Under the pieces are notes generated by a model, which worked only from the letters and a program-made list of their open reading frames with translations, did not search any database and had not been told where the DNA came from. From positions 2,977,501 to 3,041,500 of the forward strand of contig NZ_CP036515.1 in NCBI RefSeq assembly GCF_004323635.1: DNA of 64,000 nucleotides, read 5' to 3'. Source of the DNA: Lichenihabitans psoromatis (lineage in GTDB: Bacteria > Pseudomonadota > Alphaproteobacteria > Rhizobiales > Beijerinckiaceae). A program made the translations under genes and the position numbers. Within the stretch, counting starts at the first letter, position 1, and each line of letters begins with the position of its first letter. Below are positions 27,233-36,067 of this stretch, piece by piece.

Positions 27233-28927
27233 CTAACCAAAGAGGCCGTGAACATACCAGCGCGGCAGGCGTGACGGTTCCGGCGAGAGAGGGGCGTGAT
27301 CGGAGGACCGTTCGTCATTCGAGGCCTGATGCGAGGCCTGGTGCGAGGCCTGCTGGCCGGACCCGAACAAGCCTTCGCGGAACAGCCAGAAACGCCGGCC
27401 ATGGCGGTCTTCTGCTCGGAAATAGTCGCGCGTCTCCGCCAAGCGGTCGTTGCGATCGTGCTTCCACCACTCAGGCGCGATCCGTTCCGGCCCTTCAATG
27501 GCGGTCACCTCATGGGTGTTGCGCCGCCATTTGAACTGGACCGGCGGTCCGTCCGGAATACCCGCGATGGTCTCGATGGGCTCGGGACGGGCGAACAGCC
27601 GGATCGGCCGGCTCAGCGGATCCGGATTGGGTCGTGTCGGCTTGGCAAAGGGGCGGTCCAAGCCCGCAGGCATCATCGGTACGGTTACGGCCGGGACCGC
27701 CATGACGGCGAATTCGGGGCCATGTCGGTCCTCGGTCTGCAGCCGCGTCACCCGGCGTAAGCCGAGCCGCGCCCCGAGCCGATCGACGAGATCGCCAAGG
27801 TCCTCGATGTCAGGCAGGGCCTCTTCTTCGGGGACGAGATCGGTTTGCTGGAGCGGGAGCGTCTCAGCCTCGTGGACCGCGAGGCGAACGAGATCGAACC
27901 CGTAGCCGGTGTCCAATCCATCCTCGCCTATGGCGTCGATCCGCTCGCGGAACAGCCGCGCCATGGCGTCGGGCTGATCGAGCGGGCGGCTGGTGCCGAC
28001 AGCGATACGCTTCACCACGCCATCGACCCGGAACAAGGTGGCGACCAGACCGCGCGCGCCCTTCTGATGGCGTTCGAGCAAGCCGCAGAGGTGACCCGAC
28101 AGGGCCAGCAGCGTTCCCTCGATGGCCTCGCGTTGTGCGATCGGGCTGGCGAACACCTGTTCGACCACGAAGGCGGGCGGGTCGAAGCGGGGCGAGATGG
28201 GGTTTTTCAGTTGACCCATCACGGCGTCGAGCCGTTCGAACAGCCTGTTGCCGAACCGGGCCGCGAGCGGCGCGCGGGGGCGCCAGACAAGATCGCCGAC
28301 CCGGCGCAAACCGGCCTGTGCGAGCGACTGGATCGTCGCTTGCTCGAGCCGGAGGGCCGCGAGCGGCAAGGCCGCCATCTGTTTGGCGAAGTCCTTGCCG
28401 GTCGAGACCGGCGCGATCTTGACCGTGCCGAAGCGCGCCAAAGCCCAGGCGGCCTCGGGCGTTTCCGCAATGGCGGCCTGCGCCGTGAAGCCTTGAGCCG
28501 CAAGGCCACTTTCGAGCAGCCGGACAAGCGCCTCCGGGCCGCCGAAGAGATGCGCGGCCCCGCCGATATCGAGCACTAGACCGTCCGCTCCATCGAGCGC
28601 CACCAGGGGGGTGAACCGGCCGCACCATGCGCCGATGGCGTCGAGCGTCGCCGCCTCGCTTCTTGGATCGGCATCCGCGACCGCCAAGCCGGGATGAATG
28701 GCCCGCGCATCCGCCAGCGTCATGCCGGATTTGACCGCATGGGCGGCCGCGACCGCATCGACCGCAACGACCCGTTGCGCGCCCTTGATCTTGGCGAGCG
28801 TGACGAGGCCGGGCTGTGCCGGCGCGTCACCGCTTCGCCCGCCGTTGCGCTTGAGGCCGGGGCCGAGCCGCTTCAGGCGATCGGTCGGCAGATGAGAAAG
28901 CCACACCGAGAGATAGGTCGTGGTCAT
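27233..28927 (-). CDS. imuB: ImuB, Y-family-like mutasome scaffold
   Basis: About 564 aa. Y-family polymerase fold without the catalytic acidic residues, serving as a beta-clamp-binding hub that brings DnaE2 to lesions. N-terminus YLSVWLSHLPTDRLKR and AKIKGAQRVVAVD are typical, and the tail carries a Gln/Ser/His repeat encoded by 12-bp units at 27321-27356. The start at 28927 lies 101 bases inside the end of imuA in another frame, an unusually long overlap. Part of the SOS-controlled operon. Confidence 0.93.
   Translation of the reverse strand: MTTTYLSVWLSHLPTDRLKRLGPGLKRNGGRSGDAPAQPGLVTLAKIKGAQRVVAVDAVAAAHAVKSGMTLADARAIHPGLAVADADPRSEAATLDAIGAWCGRFTPLVALDGADGLVLDIGGAAHLFGGPEALVRLLESGLAAQGFTAQAAIAETPEAAWALARFGTVKIAPVSTGKDFAKQMAALPLAALRLEQATIQSLAQAGLRRVGDLVWRPRAPLAARFGNRLFERLDAVMGQLKNPISPRFDPPAFVVEQVFASPIAQREAIEGTLLALSGHLCGLLERHQKGARGLVATLFRVDGVVKRIAVGTSRPLDQPDAMARLFRERIDAIGEDGLDTGYGFDLVRLAVHEAETLPLQQTDLVPEEEALPDIEDLGDLVDRLGARLGLRRVTRLQTEDRHGPEFAVMAVPAVTVPMMPAGLDRPFAKPTRPNPDPLSRPIRLFARPEPIETIAGIPDGPPVQFKWRRNTHEVTAIEGPERIAPEWWKHDRNDRLAETRDYFRAEDRHGRRFWLFREGLFGSGQQASHQASHQASNDERSSDHAPLSPEPSRLPRWYVHGLFG
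27321..27356 (+). repeat. Three tandem 12-bp units in the 3' end of imuB
   Basis: GAGGCCTGATGC, GAGGCCTGGTGC and GAGGCCTGCTGG follow each other directly. On the coding (minus) strand they give the repeated Q-A-S-H peptide near the ImuB C-terminus. Because units are multiples of three, copy-number change would not break the frame. Confidence 0.85.
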
Positions 28928-29738
28928 GAAAGCACCTCTGCTCGGGAGTCCAGACAAGGGGATGAATGCGGCTCGTGTCGAAGTCGGTCGCGGCGTTGCG
29001 GAGCTTGTCGAGCCGAACCCCGAAGACAGCTTGGCCGGGGATTGGCATGCGGCCCCCAGCCGAGGCGAGATGCGGGCTGGGATGCGCCGCGACCGCGAAC
29101 CGCGTTTCGCTGCCGCTCGACAGGGTGGCGGCGCCGGGAAGTCCGGCATGCAGCAGCAGCCCGGTTCCGCCGCGCGCCCGAGCCGCCAAAACGAGGCGGC
29201 GGGAGGGGGCGAGCCCGTAATGTTGACCGCCCCAGAGTTCGGCCAGCACCGTGAAGGCTCCGGCCCGGAGCGCTTCCTCGAGCGCCCAAAGGGTTTGGTC
29301 GGCGCCATGGGTCCGCACCACGATCATGCGGTCCGGGTCGAGGCCATGGGCTTGCAGCCCAGGCCGGTAGGGATCGCCGCTCTCGCTGGCGGCGCGATCG
29401 TCGACGATCCAGATCAGCATGCCGCTCCCCGCGAGGCAGCGCGATGCCACCGCCAGCGCGAAACCCGAGGCAGCCGCTTCATCCCGCGCCGTCTCGGGCA
29501 CGATTTCGTGCAATGCGCCGGCCCTGAGTCCACCGCCGAGCAGGCCATCCAGCCCCTCGGAGCCGAGCGGAACGAGCCGCTTGCCGCGCCGGGCCGCGCC
29601 GGGCCGCCGCGGCGACGGGCCTGGCGTCACCGTGCCGATCCGCATGGCGCGCACGTCCGCAGCCGGAACCCCCGCCTCGATTCTGGCGATGGCCGCACGC
29701 AAAAAGGTGACGTGTTCCGTTCTGCCGCTCGGCGACAT
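28827..29738 (-). CDS. imuA: ImuA, RecA-like mutasome accessory protein
   Basis: 303 aa, SulA/RecA-like fold. The segment VPLGSEGLDGLLGGGLRAGALHEI replaces the RecA P-loop region, and ALEEALRAGAFTVLAELWG is typical of ImuA. It is needed with ImuB and DnaE2 for SOS mutagenesis and binds RecA/ImuB in other species. The basic C-terminal tail overlaps the start of imuB by 101 bases. A perfect SOS box lies 20 bases before its ATG. Confidence 0.92.
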   Translation of the reverse strand: MSPSGRTEHVTFLRAAIARIEAGVPAADVRAMRIGTVTPGPSPRRPGAARRGKRLVPLGSEGLDGLLGGGLRAGALHEIVPETARDEAAASGFALAVASRCLAGSGMLIWIVDDRAASESGDPYRPGLQAHGLDPDRMIVVRTHGADQTLWALEEALRAGAFTVLAELWGGQHYGLAPSRRLVLAARARGGTGLLLHAGLPGAATLSSGSETRFAVAAHPSPHLASAGGRMPIPGQAVFGVRLDKLRNAATDFDTSRIHPLVWTPEQRCFHDHDLSLGVAFSSADRSPEAARPRPQAQRRAKR

Positions 29739-29757
29739 CGGTCAAAGCCTCAAGTTC

Positions 29758-29772
29758 GTTCTCTATTTGTTC
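29758..29772 (+). promoter_or_regulatory. SOS (LexA) box of the imuA-imuB-dnaE2 operon
   Basis: GTTC-TCTATTT-GTTC is a perfect match to the alphaproteobacterial LexA site, a direct repeat GTTC-N7-GTTC. It ends 20 bases upstream of the imuA ATG (on the other strand), where LexA would block the promoter. DNA damage and RecA-driven LexA cleavage would release the cassette. Confidence 0.88.
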
Positions 29773-29845
29773 TTATAGATTCCGGGGTTCGGGGTGGGAG
29801 TCAAGCGAAAGAGTCCGGGCTTTTGGCGATCGCGAGGCCGCCTCT

Positions 29846-31762
29846 CTACGGCGCGAAGAGAGGATCGAACAAGCTGGGGAAAAGCGTCGAGCCGAACCGC
29901 GTCACATGGTCCTGATCGGCGTAAAGCGCGTGACCCTCGCGCGCGACCGCACAGGTGGCGCCATCGCAGAGGGCCGTAAAGGGATCGATCGTCTCGAATG
30001 TCTGCGTCTTATGCAGATCGGATAGGATCGCGGTCGTCCCGGCCAGGGCGGCGCGTGCCGCAGCCTCGCTCTGCAAGGGCGGCGGGGGCTCGTGGTGCAA
30101 TGCTGCCAGCGCGAGGCTGCGCGGCACGTCATAAAGCGCTGCGGGCGACGGCAGGATCACGACCACCCGTCGACCGCGCTGGGTGAGCGCCGCGATCGTG
30201 TCTCCGAGGGCCGGGAGATCGTGCGTGAAGGAGGTCCAATTGCCGCCGATCAGCACCGTTTTGAGCGCGGGGTGGGCCTCGATGAAGGCGAGCGCCTCCT
30301 TGTTGAAAGCGGCGCAGCCAGGACTATCCGGGACGCTCACGCCGAGAAGCGGCGGGCAGCGGCTGAGCAGCAGGCTGATGCCCGCCACCCGATGCGGGTC
30401 GGCCGCGAGGCCGAGCGCCGGCACCCACATGCGCGCGAAGGAGTTGCCCCAGACCGCGACGGTCGGCTCGACACCGGGCCGACCCCATCGACAAACGTCG
30501 GCGTGCATGTCGCTCGGCCGGCACTCGCCCTTGACGGTGTCGAATTGCCCGTTCGCCAGGGTGAGGACGGGCGCGGGCAGGCGGGTCAGTGTGAGTTTGT
30601 CCTGCCCCACCAGATTGAGCACGAGGCCGAGAGCCGCAGCCCCGATCACCCCAGCGAGACAGGCCGCGAGCAAGCTCCGTCGTCCCGCGAGCCAGCGCCG
30701 CGCGATGATGGGGCGCTCGACGAGCCACCACGACAGAAGCGACAGCAGCACCGTCAGGGCGATCAGGCCCAGCCGTTCGGCGAAGGGCAGCGGGGTCGTG
30801 CGCCCGTAACCGGCCAGCATGAGGACGGGCCAATGCCAAAGATAAAGCGCGTAGGACAGCCGCCCGACGAATGCCAACGGAGCCGCGCCAAGACGGCGGT
30901 TCACGCTCGGCTGGTGAGGTCCGTTGCCGGCCGCTATCAGCAGCGCGGCCCCGAGGCAAGACGGCAGCGCGGCGGCCCCGGGAAACGGTGTGGCGGGGGA
31001 GAGCAGCAGGAAGCCGGCCGCGATCAACCCGAGCCCGAGCCAGGCTTGTGCGGCGCGGACCACCGGCCCGAGGCGCGACATCGCAGGGATCAGCACCAAG
31101 GCGCTCCCGGCCAAAAACTCCCAGAGGCGGGTCGGCAGCAGATAGAAGGTGCTTTCCGGTCGATGCGCGACGCCCCACAGGCTCGCCGCGAACGAGAGGC
31201 CGGCGAGGATCACGAACCCCGTCCGACGCCATCCGGGGTGTCGAAGCCCGGCGAGCCAGAGCCAGGGAAACACGATGTAGAACTGGGCTTCGAGCGCCAG
31301 GGACCATGTGTGCAGGGTGGGCTGAACCGCGAGGCCACCTGCCGCAAAATAATCATTCGCCAGGGTCGAAAAGTAGATATTCGACGTGAAAGTCGCGGCA
31401 TTGATGAAGCCGAGACCGATCGACTTGAGGTCGTTCGGCAGCAGGGTCGTGCTGGCGAGCGCCGAGACGATCAGCACCAGCAGGAAGGCCGGCAGAATTC
31501 GCCGGGCCCGACGCTCGTAAAAGGACACCATCGAAAAGGTGCCTCGCGTCGTCTCGGTGTCGAGGATCGAGGCGATCAGAAAACCGGAGATCACGAAGAA
31601 GAGATCGACGCCCGTATAGCCGCCGGGGGGCCAGAACCCGAAGTGGAACAGGATGACGCCGATGACGGCGATCGCCCGCAACCCGTCGATATCGGCCCGG
31701 TAGGGGCGGGGTGAGGTGTTCGGGGCGAACCGCGCGGCGCCGGGCGCGGGTTTGACGTGCAT
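29846..31762 (-). CDS. OafA/YrhL-type membrane acyltransferase with SGNH domain
   Basis: 638 aa. Acyltransferase_3 membrane domain (about residues 20-370, around ten helices) with the active-site FHFGFWPPGG and VISGFLI, followed by a periplasmic SGNH hydrolase-like domain (about 410-638) with GNSFARMW near 435 (N in place of the more usual D), GGNW near 505 and DQDHVTRFG near 615. Such proteins O-acetylate polysaccharides, lipopolysaccharide or peptidoglycan on the outer face; the acceptor is unknown. Stands alone, divergent from nhaA. Confidence 0.9.
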   Translation of the reverse strand: MHVKPAPGAARFAPNTSPRPYRADIDGLRAIAVIGVILFHFGFWPPGGYTGVDLFFVISGFLIASILDTETTRGTFSMVSFYERRARRILPAFLLVLIVSALASTTLLPNDLKSIGLGFINAATFTSNIYFSTLANDYFAAGGLAVQPTLHTWSLALEAQFYIVFPWLWLAGLRHPGWRRTGFVILAGLSFAASLWGVAHRPESTFYLLPTRLWEFLAGSALVLIPAMSRLGPVVRAAQAWLGLGLIAAGFLLLSPATPFPGAAALPSCLGAALLIAAGNGPHQPSVNRRLGAAPLAFVGRLSYALYLWHWPVLMLAGYGRTTPLPFAERLGLIALTVLLSLLSWWLVERPIIARRWLAGRRSLLAACLAGVIGAAALGLVLNLVGQDKLTLTRLPAPVLTLANGQFDTVKGECRPSDMHADVCRWGRPGVEPTVAVWGNSFARMWVPALGLAADPHRVAGISLLLSRCPPLLGVSVPDSPGCAAFNKEALAFIEAHPALKTVLIGGNWTSFTHDLPALGDTIAALTQRGRRVVVILPSPAALYDVPRSLALAALHHEPPPPLQSEAAARAALAGTTAILSDLHKTQTFETIDPFTALCDGATCAVAREGHALYADQDHVTRFGSTLFPSLFDPLFAP

Positions 31763-31775
31763 CTCACCTCGTCGA

Positions 31776-31862
31776 CGCTGATGAACCGCAGGGCCGCCTC
31801 ATCTGGCGGACAAAAGCGCGACTGTCCACTAGAACCAGCATGGGATTGCTGGCAGACCGTTT
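31776..31862 (+). promoter_or_regulatory. Structured leader of nhaA: predicted pseudoknot RNA, possible cation riboswitch
   Basis: CCGCC (31794-31798) pairs with GGCGG (31805-31809) around the loop TCATCT. The loop TCATC (31799-31803) can pair with GATGA (31780-31784), forming a compact H-type pseudoknot. Two more hairpins follow: GGACA/TGTCC (31808-31812 with 31823-31827), which shares bases with the first stem and so could be an alternative fold, and CCAGCA/TGCTGG (31835-31840 with 31847-31852), then five T before the ATG. Alphaproteobacterial nhaA leaders are known to carry lithium/sodium-sensing RNA motifs (nhaA-I, nhaA-II); membership here is my inference. Confidence 0.5.
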
Positions 31863-31865
31863 TTC

Positions 31866-33071
31866 ATGACCTTGCCTCTTCGACGTGTGCGATCGGCGCT
31901 TCGCGCCTTCATGAACAGCGAAGCCAGCGGCGGCCTCGTGCTGATGGCCTGCGCGGCCTTGGCGCTCGTGGTCGCCAATTCGCCGCTGGCGAGCCTTTAT
32001 ACCGGTACGCTGGAGGCGCATGCCGGCGGCCTCAGCACCCTGCATTGGATCAACGATGGCTTGATGGCCGTGTTCTTCCTGCTGGTCGGGCTTGAGATCA
32101 AGCGCGAGTTTCTACACGGACAACTCAGAACCTGGCGCGCCCGGGCGCTGCCCGGCATTGGAGCGGTCGGTGGCATGATCGTGCCGGCTCTCGTCTTCGT
32201 CGGCATCAATCTCGCGCAGCCCGCCACTCTGCGCGGGTGGGCCATTCCGGCCGCCACCGATATCGCCTTCGCGCTTGGGGTGCTGGCCTTGCTGGGGGAT
32301 CGCGTTCCGGCCTCCCTCAAGGTGTTTCTGACCGCCCTGGCGGTCTTGGACGACCTTGGGGCCGTCTTGATCATCGCGCTGTTCTACACCTCCGATTTGT
32401 CGTTGCCGATGTTGGGCGCGGCGGCCGTGGCCGTGGTGGCGCTGTTCGGCCTGAATCGGTTCGGCGTCCGGCGTTTGTGGCCTTACCTGCTGATCGGCGC
32501 ATTGCTCTGGTGGCTTGTCCTGCGCTCCGGCGTTCATGCGACGATCGCGGGCGTGTTGCTGGCGCTGACGATCCCGGCCGAGGCGGCGGGACAGATGGGC
32601 GAACACGCGGACGAGTCGCCGCTGCATCGCTTGGAAGAGGCCCTGTCACCGTGGGTGGCGTTCCTGATTCTGCCGATCTTCGCCTTTGCCAATGCGGGTG
32701 TCTCGATCGGTGCCGACGCCATTGCGGGCCTGACCAATCCGGTGACGCTCGGGGTCGCGCTTGGCCTGTTTTTCGGCAAGCAAGTCGGTGTCCTGGGCAG
32801 CGTCTGGATCGCGGTGACGACCCGGATCGCCAGCCGCCCGTCGAAGGCCGGTTGGATACACATCTACGGCGTGGCGTTGCTCTGCGGTATCGGGTTCACC
32901 ATGAGCTTGTTCATCGGGCTGCTCGCCTTCGCGGCGACACCGGAATTTCAGACCGATACCAAGATCGGTGTTTTGCTGGGTTCGATCCTGTCGGCCTGCG
33001 CCGGTGCCTTGGTGTTGCGGTTGGCTCCGCGCCGGGTGTCCACGACGTCGCGAGGTCAGCGCCTCACGTGA
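31866..33071 (+). CDS. nhaA: Na+/H+ antiporter NhaA
   Basis: Inner-membrane antiporter, 401 aa, about 12 helices, exporting Na+ or Li+ for protons. Family segments [27 protein letters not shown] and [15 protein letters not shown], with the transport aspartate pair in [14 protein letters not shown], and a [10 protein letters not shown] motif near the C-terminus. No good ribosome site is visible before the ATG, which fits control by the structured leader. The stop lies seven bases from the convergent next gene. Confidence 0.95.
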   Translation: MTLPLRRVRSALRAFMNSEASGGLVLMACAALALVVANSPLASLYTGTLEAHAGGLSTLHWINDGLMAVFFLLVGLEIKREFLHGQLRTWRARALPGIGAVGGMIVPALVFVGINLAQPATLRGWAIPAATDIAFALGVLALLGDRVPASLKVFLTALAVLDDLGAVLIIALFYTSDLSLPMLGAAAVAVVALFGLNRFGVRRLWPYLLIGALLWWLVLRSGVHATIAGVLLALTIPAEAAGQMGEHADESPLHRLEEALSPWVAFLILPIFAFANAGVSIGADAIAGLTNPVTLGVALGLFFGKQVGVLGSVWIAVTTRIASRPSKAGWIHIYGVALLCGIGFTMSLFIGLLAFAATPEFQTDTKIGVLLGSILSACAGALVLRLAPRRVSTTSRGQRLT

Positions 33072-33078
33072 TGCGGCA

Positions 33079-33576
33079 TCACGGCGCGGACTGGACCGTG
33101 AAATCCACGGGGATGCTGCCGGCGCGTTCAAAGCGCAGCGAACCATGCAGGCGGTCGCCGTCCTTCAACGGGCCGTGAGGGCCGTCGAGCGGCAGATGCA
33201 TGGCCGGGGGCGTCAGGTCCACCTGGGCGCCGGCTGGAATTTCCATCGCGGCGCCGCCATTGGGTCCGAACGCAAAGTCCGACAAGGCGACCGTATCGAT
33301 CGTGGCAGCGACGAGGCGATCCGCTGTCGAGCCTCGATTCTCGACGGTGAAAACAGCGCTGGCTTTCGTGCCGTCCTCTTGGCCCATGAGGATTGTCGGA
33401 TGGCTGATCCGCAGATAGCCAACGAGATAGACCTCGTTGGTTTGCATCGAAGCAGAGATGAGAATGGCGGACGACGGCGATGGGGCTGACGAGGATTGAG
33501 GCGTGACGAGGCTGGCGGCCGCCGCGCCGTTCACGAGGAGAGCTGATCCGATAACGGTCGCCCAAAATGGAGACAT
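33079..33576 (-). CDS. PCu(A)C-like copper chaperone, degenerate metal site
   Basis: About 165 aa with a signal peptide ending near AAAAS. The body follows the PCuAC cupredoxin-like fold (AVFTVENRG..DRLVAA...PLKDGDRL.GSLRFERAG). The copper motif of the family is H-M..M..H-x-M; here the first His-Met pair reads L-S-D, a Met (AAMEIP) and one His (AMHLPL) remain, but the final Met is lost. Copper delivery to cytochrome oxidase is therefore doubtful. AAGGAAG lies before the ATG at 33576. Confidence 0.75.
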   Translation of the reverse strand: MSPFWATVIGSALLVNGAAAASLVTPQSSSAPSPSSAILISASMQTNEVYLVGYLRISHPTILMGQEDGTKASAVFTVENRGSTADRLVAATIDTVALSDFAFGPNGGAAMEIPAGAQVDLTPPAMHLPLDGPHGPLKDGDRLHGSLRFERAGSIPVDFTVQSAP

Positions 33577-33718
33577 GGCTACTCTTCCTTGCATGGCAGA
33601 TCGATCCAGCGCGTTTCCTGCTAAGCGGTCGCATGGGTCTGCGGCTCGAAAAATAGTCAGGACGGCGGCTCGGCTGCCCTGCATAAAGCAGATACGGCGC
33701 TTTATAGGCGGAGACTTT

Positions 33719-33907
33719 ATGGCGGAGCATGATCCCCGAAAAAATTCCGATGTCGGCGGCGGACGCCGCTCGACCGTCGCAGCCCTGATCTTCGTCGTGA
33801 TTTTGATCGGCGGCGTCTATTGTGCTTTTCAGGCGATTGTCCAGCATAATGCGATGCAGAATTGCCTCGATTCCGGGCGTCGCGATTGCACCGATCGCTT
33901 GCCATGA
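33719..33907 (+). CDS. Small single-span membrane protein, unknown function
   Basis: 62 aa: a charged N-terminus, one hydrophobic helix (about residues 20-40), and a short tail with two cysteines (NCLDSGRRDC). GGAG lies seven bases before the ATG. No family recognised. It is divergent from the PCuAC-like gene. Confidence 0.65.
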   Translation: MAEHDPRKNSDVGGGRRSTVAALIFVVILIGGVYCAFQAIVQHNAMQNCLDSGRRDCTDRLP

Positions 33908-34117
33908 TGGTAAAGGCGGCCGGAAGCTTTCCGAAACGTTAAGTTCAGCGGCTTACAGAACCGACGGCACATTGATGCGGGTGACGCGTCGCAATGAGAG
34001 TCCTATTTCGGCCAAAGCTGCACGCCATAGACGTCCAGCGGATGCGACGCGGGTGCTTTTTTATGGGCGAGCGCGGCGCCTGTGTCGTTTTCAATCGAGG
34101 GTGGAACGCTGGACGTG

Positions 34118-35452
34118 ATGGTGAAGGCGGTGAGGGCGGGCGTCTTGTGCAGCATCGCCGCATTGGGGCTATCGGCTTGCGTCTCCTCAGGCGTCACATC
34201 GCTGGCCGATGGCGTTGGGACCGTCGGGACTTTGGTGGTCGGGCTGCCGGATGGCGTACCCAGGCCCATCCAAATGTTCGTTGCCTCGACCCGAAAGGGC
34301 GAGCGCGGTGCGGCATCCGAGACGAGTTCGGATGGCTCCGCCGTCCACTTTTCGCTGGTGACCATCAGCGTCCCGCCGACCCATCAGCCCGGGGCGATCG
34401 AGCGGCCGGGGCTCGGCTCCCAGAATGTCAATTATCATTTCGTCGTCACGGCGCGTCGCACTTTGGACGACGACGGCCTCGTCAACGAGGTCGCGACGCA
34501 TCTGTCCGGCCGCATCGGGTCGAACCGCGACGTGCTGCTCTTCGTGCATGGCTTCAACACGAGCTTCGATGAGGCGCGCTTCCGCCTTGCGCAAATCGTC
34601 AACGACGCCAAATTTGGCGGCGTTCCGGTGCTCTATACCTGGGCCTCGCGCGGTAGCGTCTTCGCATATGGGTCGGATCGCGAGACCGCCATGGCGTCCC
34701 GTGATGGGCTCGAGCGCTTGATGCTGACGCTGGCGCACGAGCCGGATGTCGGCAAGGTGCATATTCTGGCGCATTCCATGGGGGCCTGGATGGCGATGGA
34801 AGCGCTGCGCGAAAATGCCATCGCCGGGCATCCCGATCTCGATGGACATCTCGGCGAAGTCATGCTGGCCTCGCCCGACATCGATGCATCCGTGTTTCGT
34901 CAGCAGATGGCCCGCCTCGGGTCCGCGGCGCATGTGTCGATCCTGGTGGCCAACAACGACAAGGCCCTGTCTGTGTCGAGCCTGCTGGCCAACGACCGCC
35001 CGCGCGTCGGGGCGCTCGATCCAAACAATCCCGACGATCGCGCGATGATCCAGGGGCTTGGCGTTTCGGTGCGTGACATGAGCCGCGAGAGCGTCGGCTT
35101 CATCGGCCACGGCACTTATGCCAATGCGCCGGACGTGATCGCTTCGATCGGGGCGCAACTGGCGCTCGCCCGCCCCGAGGACAAGAACGTGCAGGCCGTG
35201 ATCGACGCGAGAGGGGACGCGCCGATCATCAGCGCGCCTCTCGCGCCGGACGCCGGTGCGCCGCTGGATCCGGCCTCGGCGACACGTGGGACGGGTGTTC
35301 CGACCCCCCAGCTTGGGACAAGCCAGCAGGGAGTGACGCCGGCTGGAGCTGTTCAACCGGGGACGGTTGCAACCCCGGCCAATATGCCGGCAGCGAAGCC
35401 TGTCGTCGATCCGGGCGCCGGCGCGACACAGAGCGCAGTCCCGACGCCCTGA
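34118..35452 (+). CDS. Alpha/beta hydrolase lipoprotein (DUF900 family)
   Basis: About 444 aa. Lipoprotein signal with LSAC lipobox, then a DUF900 alpha/beta hydrolase domain (about residues 50-330) with VLLFVHGFNTSF, the nucleophile in AHSMGAW, and SPDID. The last 100 residues are Pro/Ala/Thr-rich and disordered. Substrate unknown; members are often annotated as esterases or lipases. The Met at 34118 is preferred because it gives a proper signal peptide. Confidence 0.85.
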   Translation: MVKAVRAGVLCSIAALGLSACVSSGVTSLADGVGTVGTLVVGLPDGVPRPIQMFVASTRKGERGAASETSSDGSAVHFSLVTISVPPTHQPGAIERPGLGSQNVNYHFVVTARRTLDDDGLVNEVATHLSGRIGSNRDVLLFVHGFNTSFDEARFRLAQIVNDAKFGGVPVLYTWASRGSVFAYGSDRETAMASRDGLERLMLTLAHEPDVGKVHILAHSMGAWMAMEALRENAIAGHPDLDGHLGEVMLASPDIDASVFRQQMARLGSAAHVSILVANNDKALSVSSLLANDRPRVGALDPNNPDDRAMIQGLGVSVRDMSRESVGFIGHGTYANAPDVIASIGAQLALARPEDKNVQAVIDARGDAPIISAPLAPDAGAPLDPASATRGTGVPTPQLGTSQQGVTPAGAVQPGTVATPANMPAAKPVVDPGAGATQSAVPTP

Positions 35453-35502
35453 CGTTCCGCTAATTCACCGGGTGCCGTCCAGCCGGACCCGGAGAGGTCC
35501 TG

Positions 35503-35889
35503 TCAGGTCAAAGCGCTGAGACCCGGGATGGCGCCTGCGATCTGCCCGACCGTGTCTTCACCGACCTTTTCGCGGGCGAAAGCGAAGATCTCGCGGCCGA
35601 CGGTCTGCATTTCGCCCATGCCGAGGCCGATGCCGGTCAATTGGCTCGCCAGCCCCATCAGGCCACCGCCTCCACCCATTAAGCCGCCCAGAAAGCCAGA
35701 TGACTCGGGCGCTTCGCCCGCAGCGCTCGACGCCGCTTCCCGCGAGCCAGGAACCGCATCCATGACCTTGCCGACCTCGTCGGCGGGTCCTTCCTTCTGC
35801 AGAAACGACAGGATGATCCCGATCGCCTTGCGGGCGACTTCGGGCTCGATGCCGGCTGCTGTGCTGACGCGTTCGATCAGGTCTTCCAT
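35503..35889 (-). CDS. DUF2267-like small protein
   Basis: 128 aa. N-terminal helix bundle MEDLIERVSTAAGIEPEVARK, a Gly/Met-rich middle (about residues 68-82), and a conserved end REKVGEDTVGQIAGAIPGL. Similar proteins are widespread in Rhizobiales as DUF2267 or hypothetical; function unknown. Lies between two plus-strand genes and has its own 178-base upstream region. Confidence 0.7.
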   Translation of the reverse strand: MEDLIERVSTAAGIEPEVARKAIGIILSFLQKEGPADEVGKVMDAVPGSREAASSAAGEAPESSGFLGGLMGGGGGLMGLASQLTGIGLGMGEMQTVGREIFAFAREKVGEDTVGQIAGAIPGLSALT

Positions 35890-36067
35890 GGTCCACTCCG
35901 GTTGGTCTGCGGTTTCTTAACGAATAATCGACGTGGTTGTCTCGCGCCGTCGGTGACAAATCGCCGGGCGCGGCGGTCCCCATGCCGGTCGATACGGGAA
36001 TGGCGTGATCGACCGCGCTCCCCTACGATAGCCAAGACGAAGAATCGCGACACAGGATCACCGCCCG

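Noticed and set aside
30092..31714. Plus-strand open frame of 540 codons
   Set aside because: Lies fully antisense to the acyltransferase, is rich in Arg/Gly/Gln/Asp without any domain, and is typical of mirror frames in GC-rich DNA.
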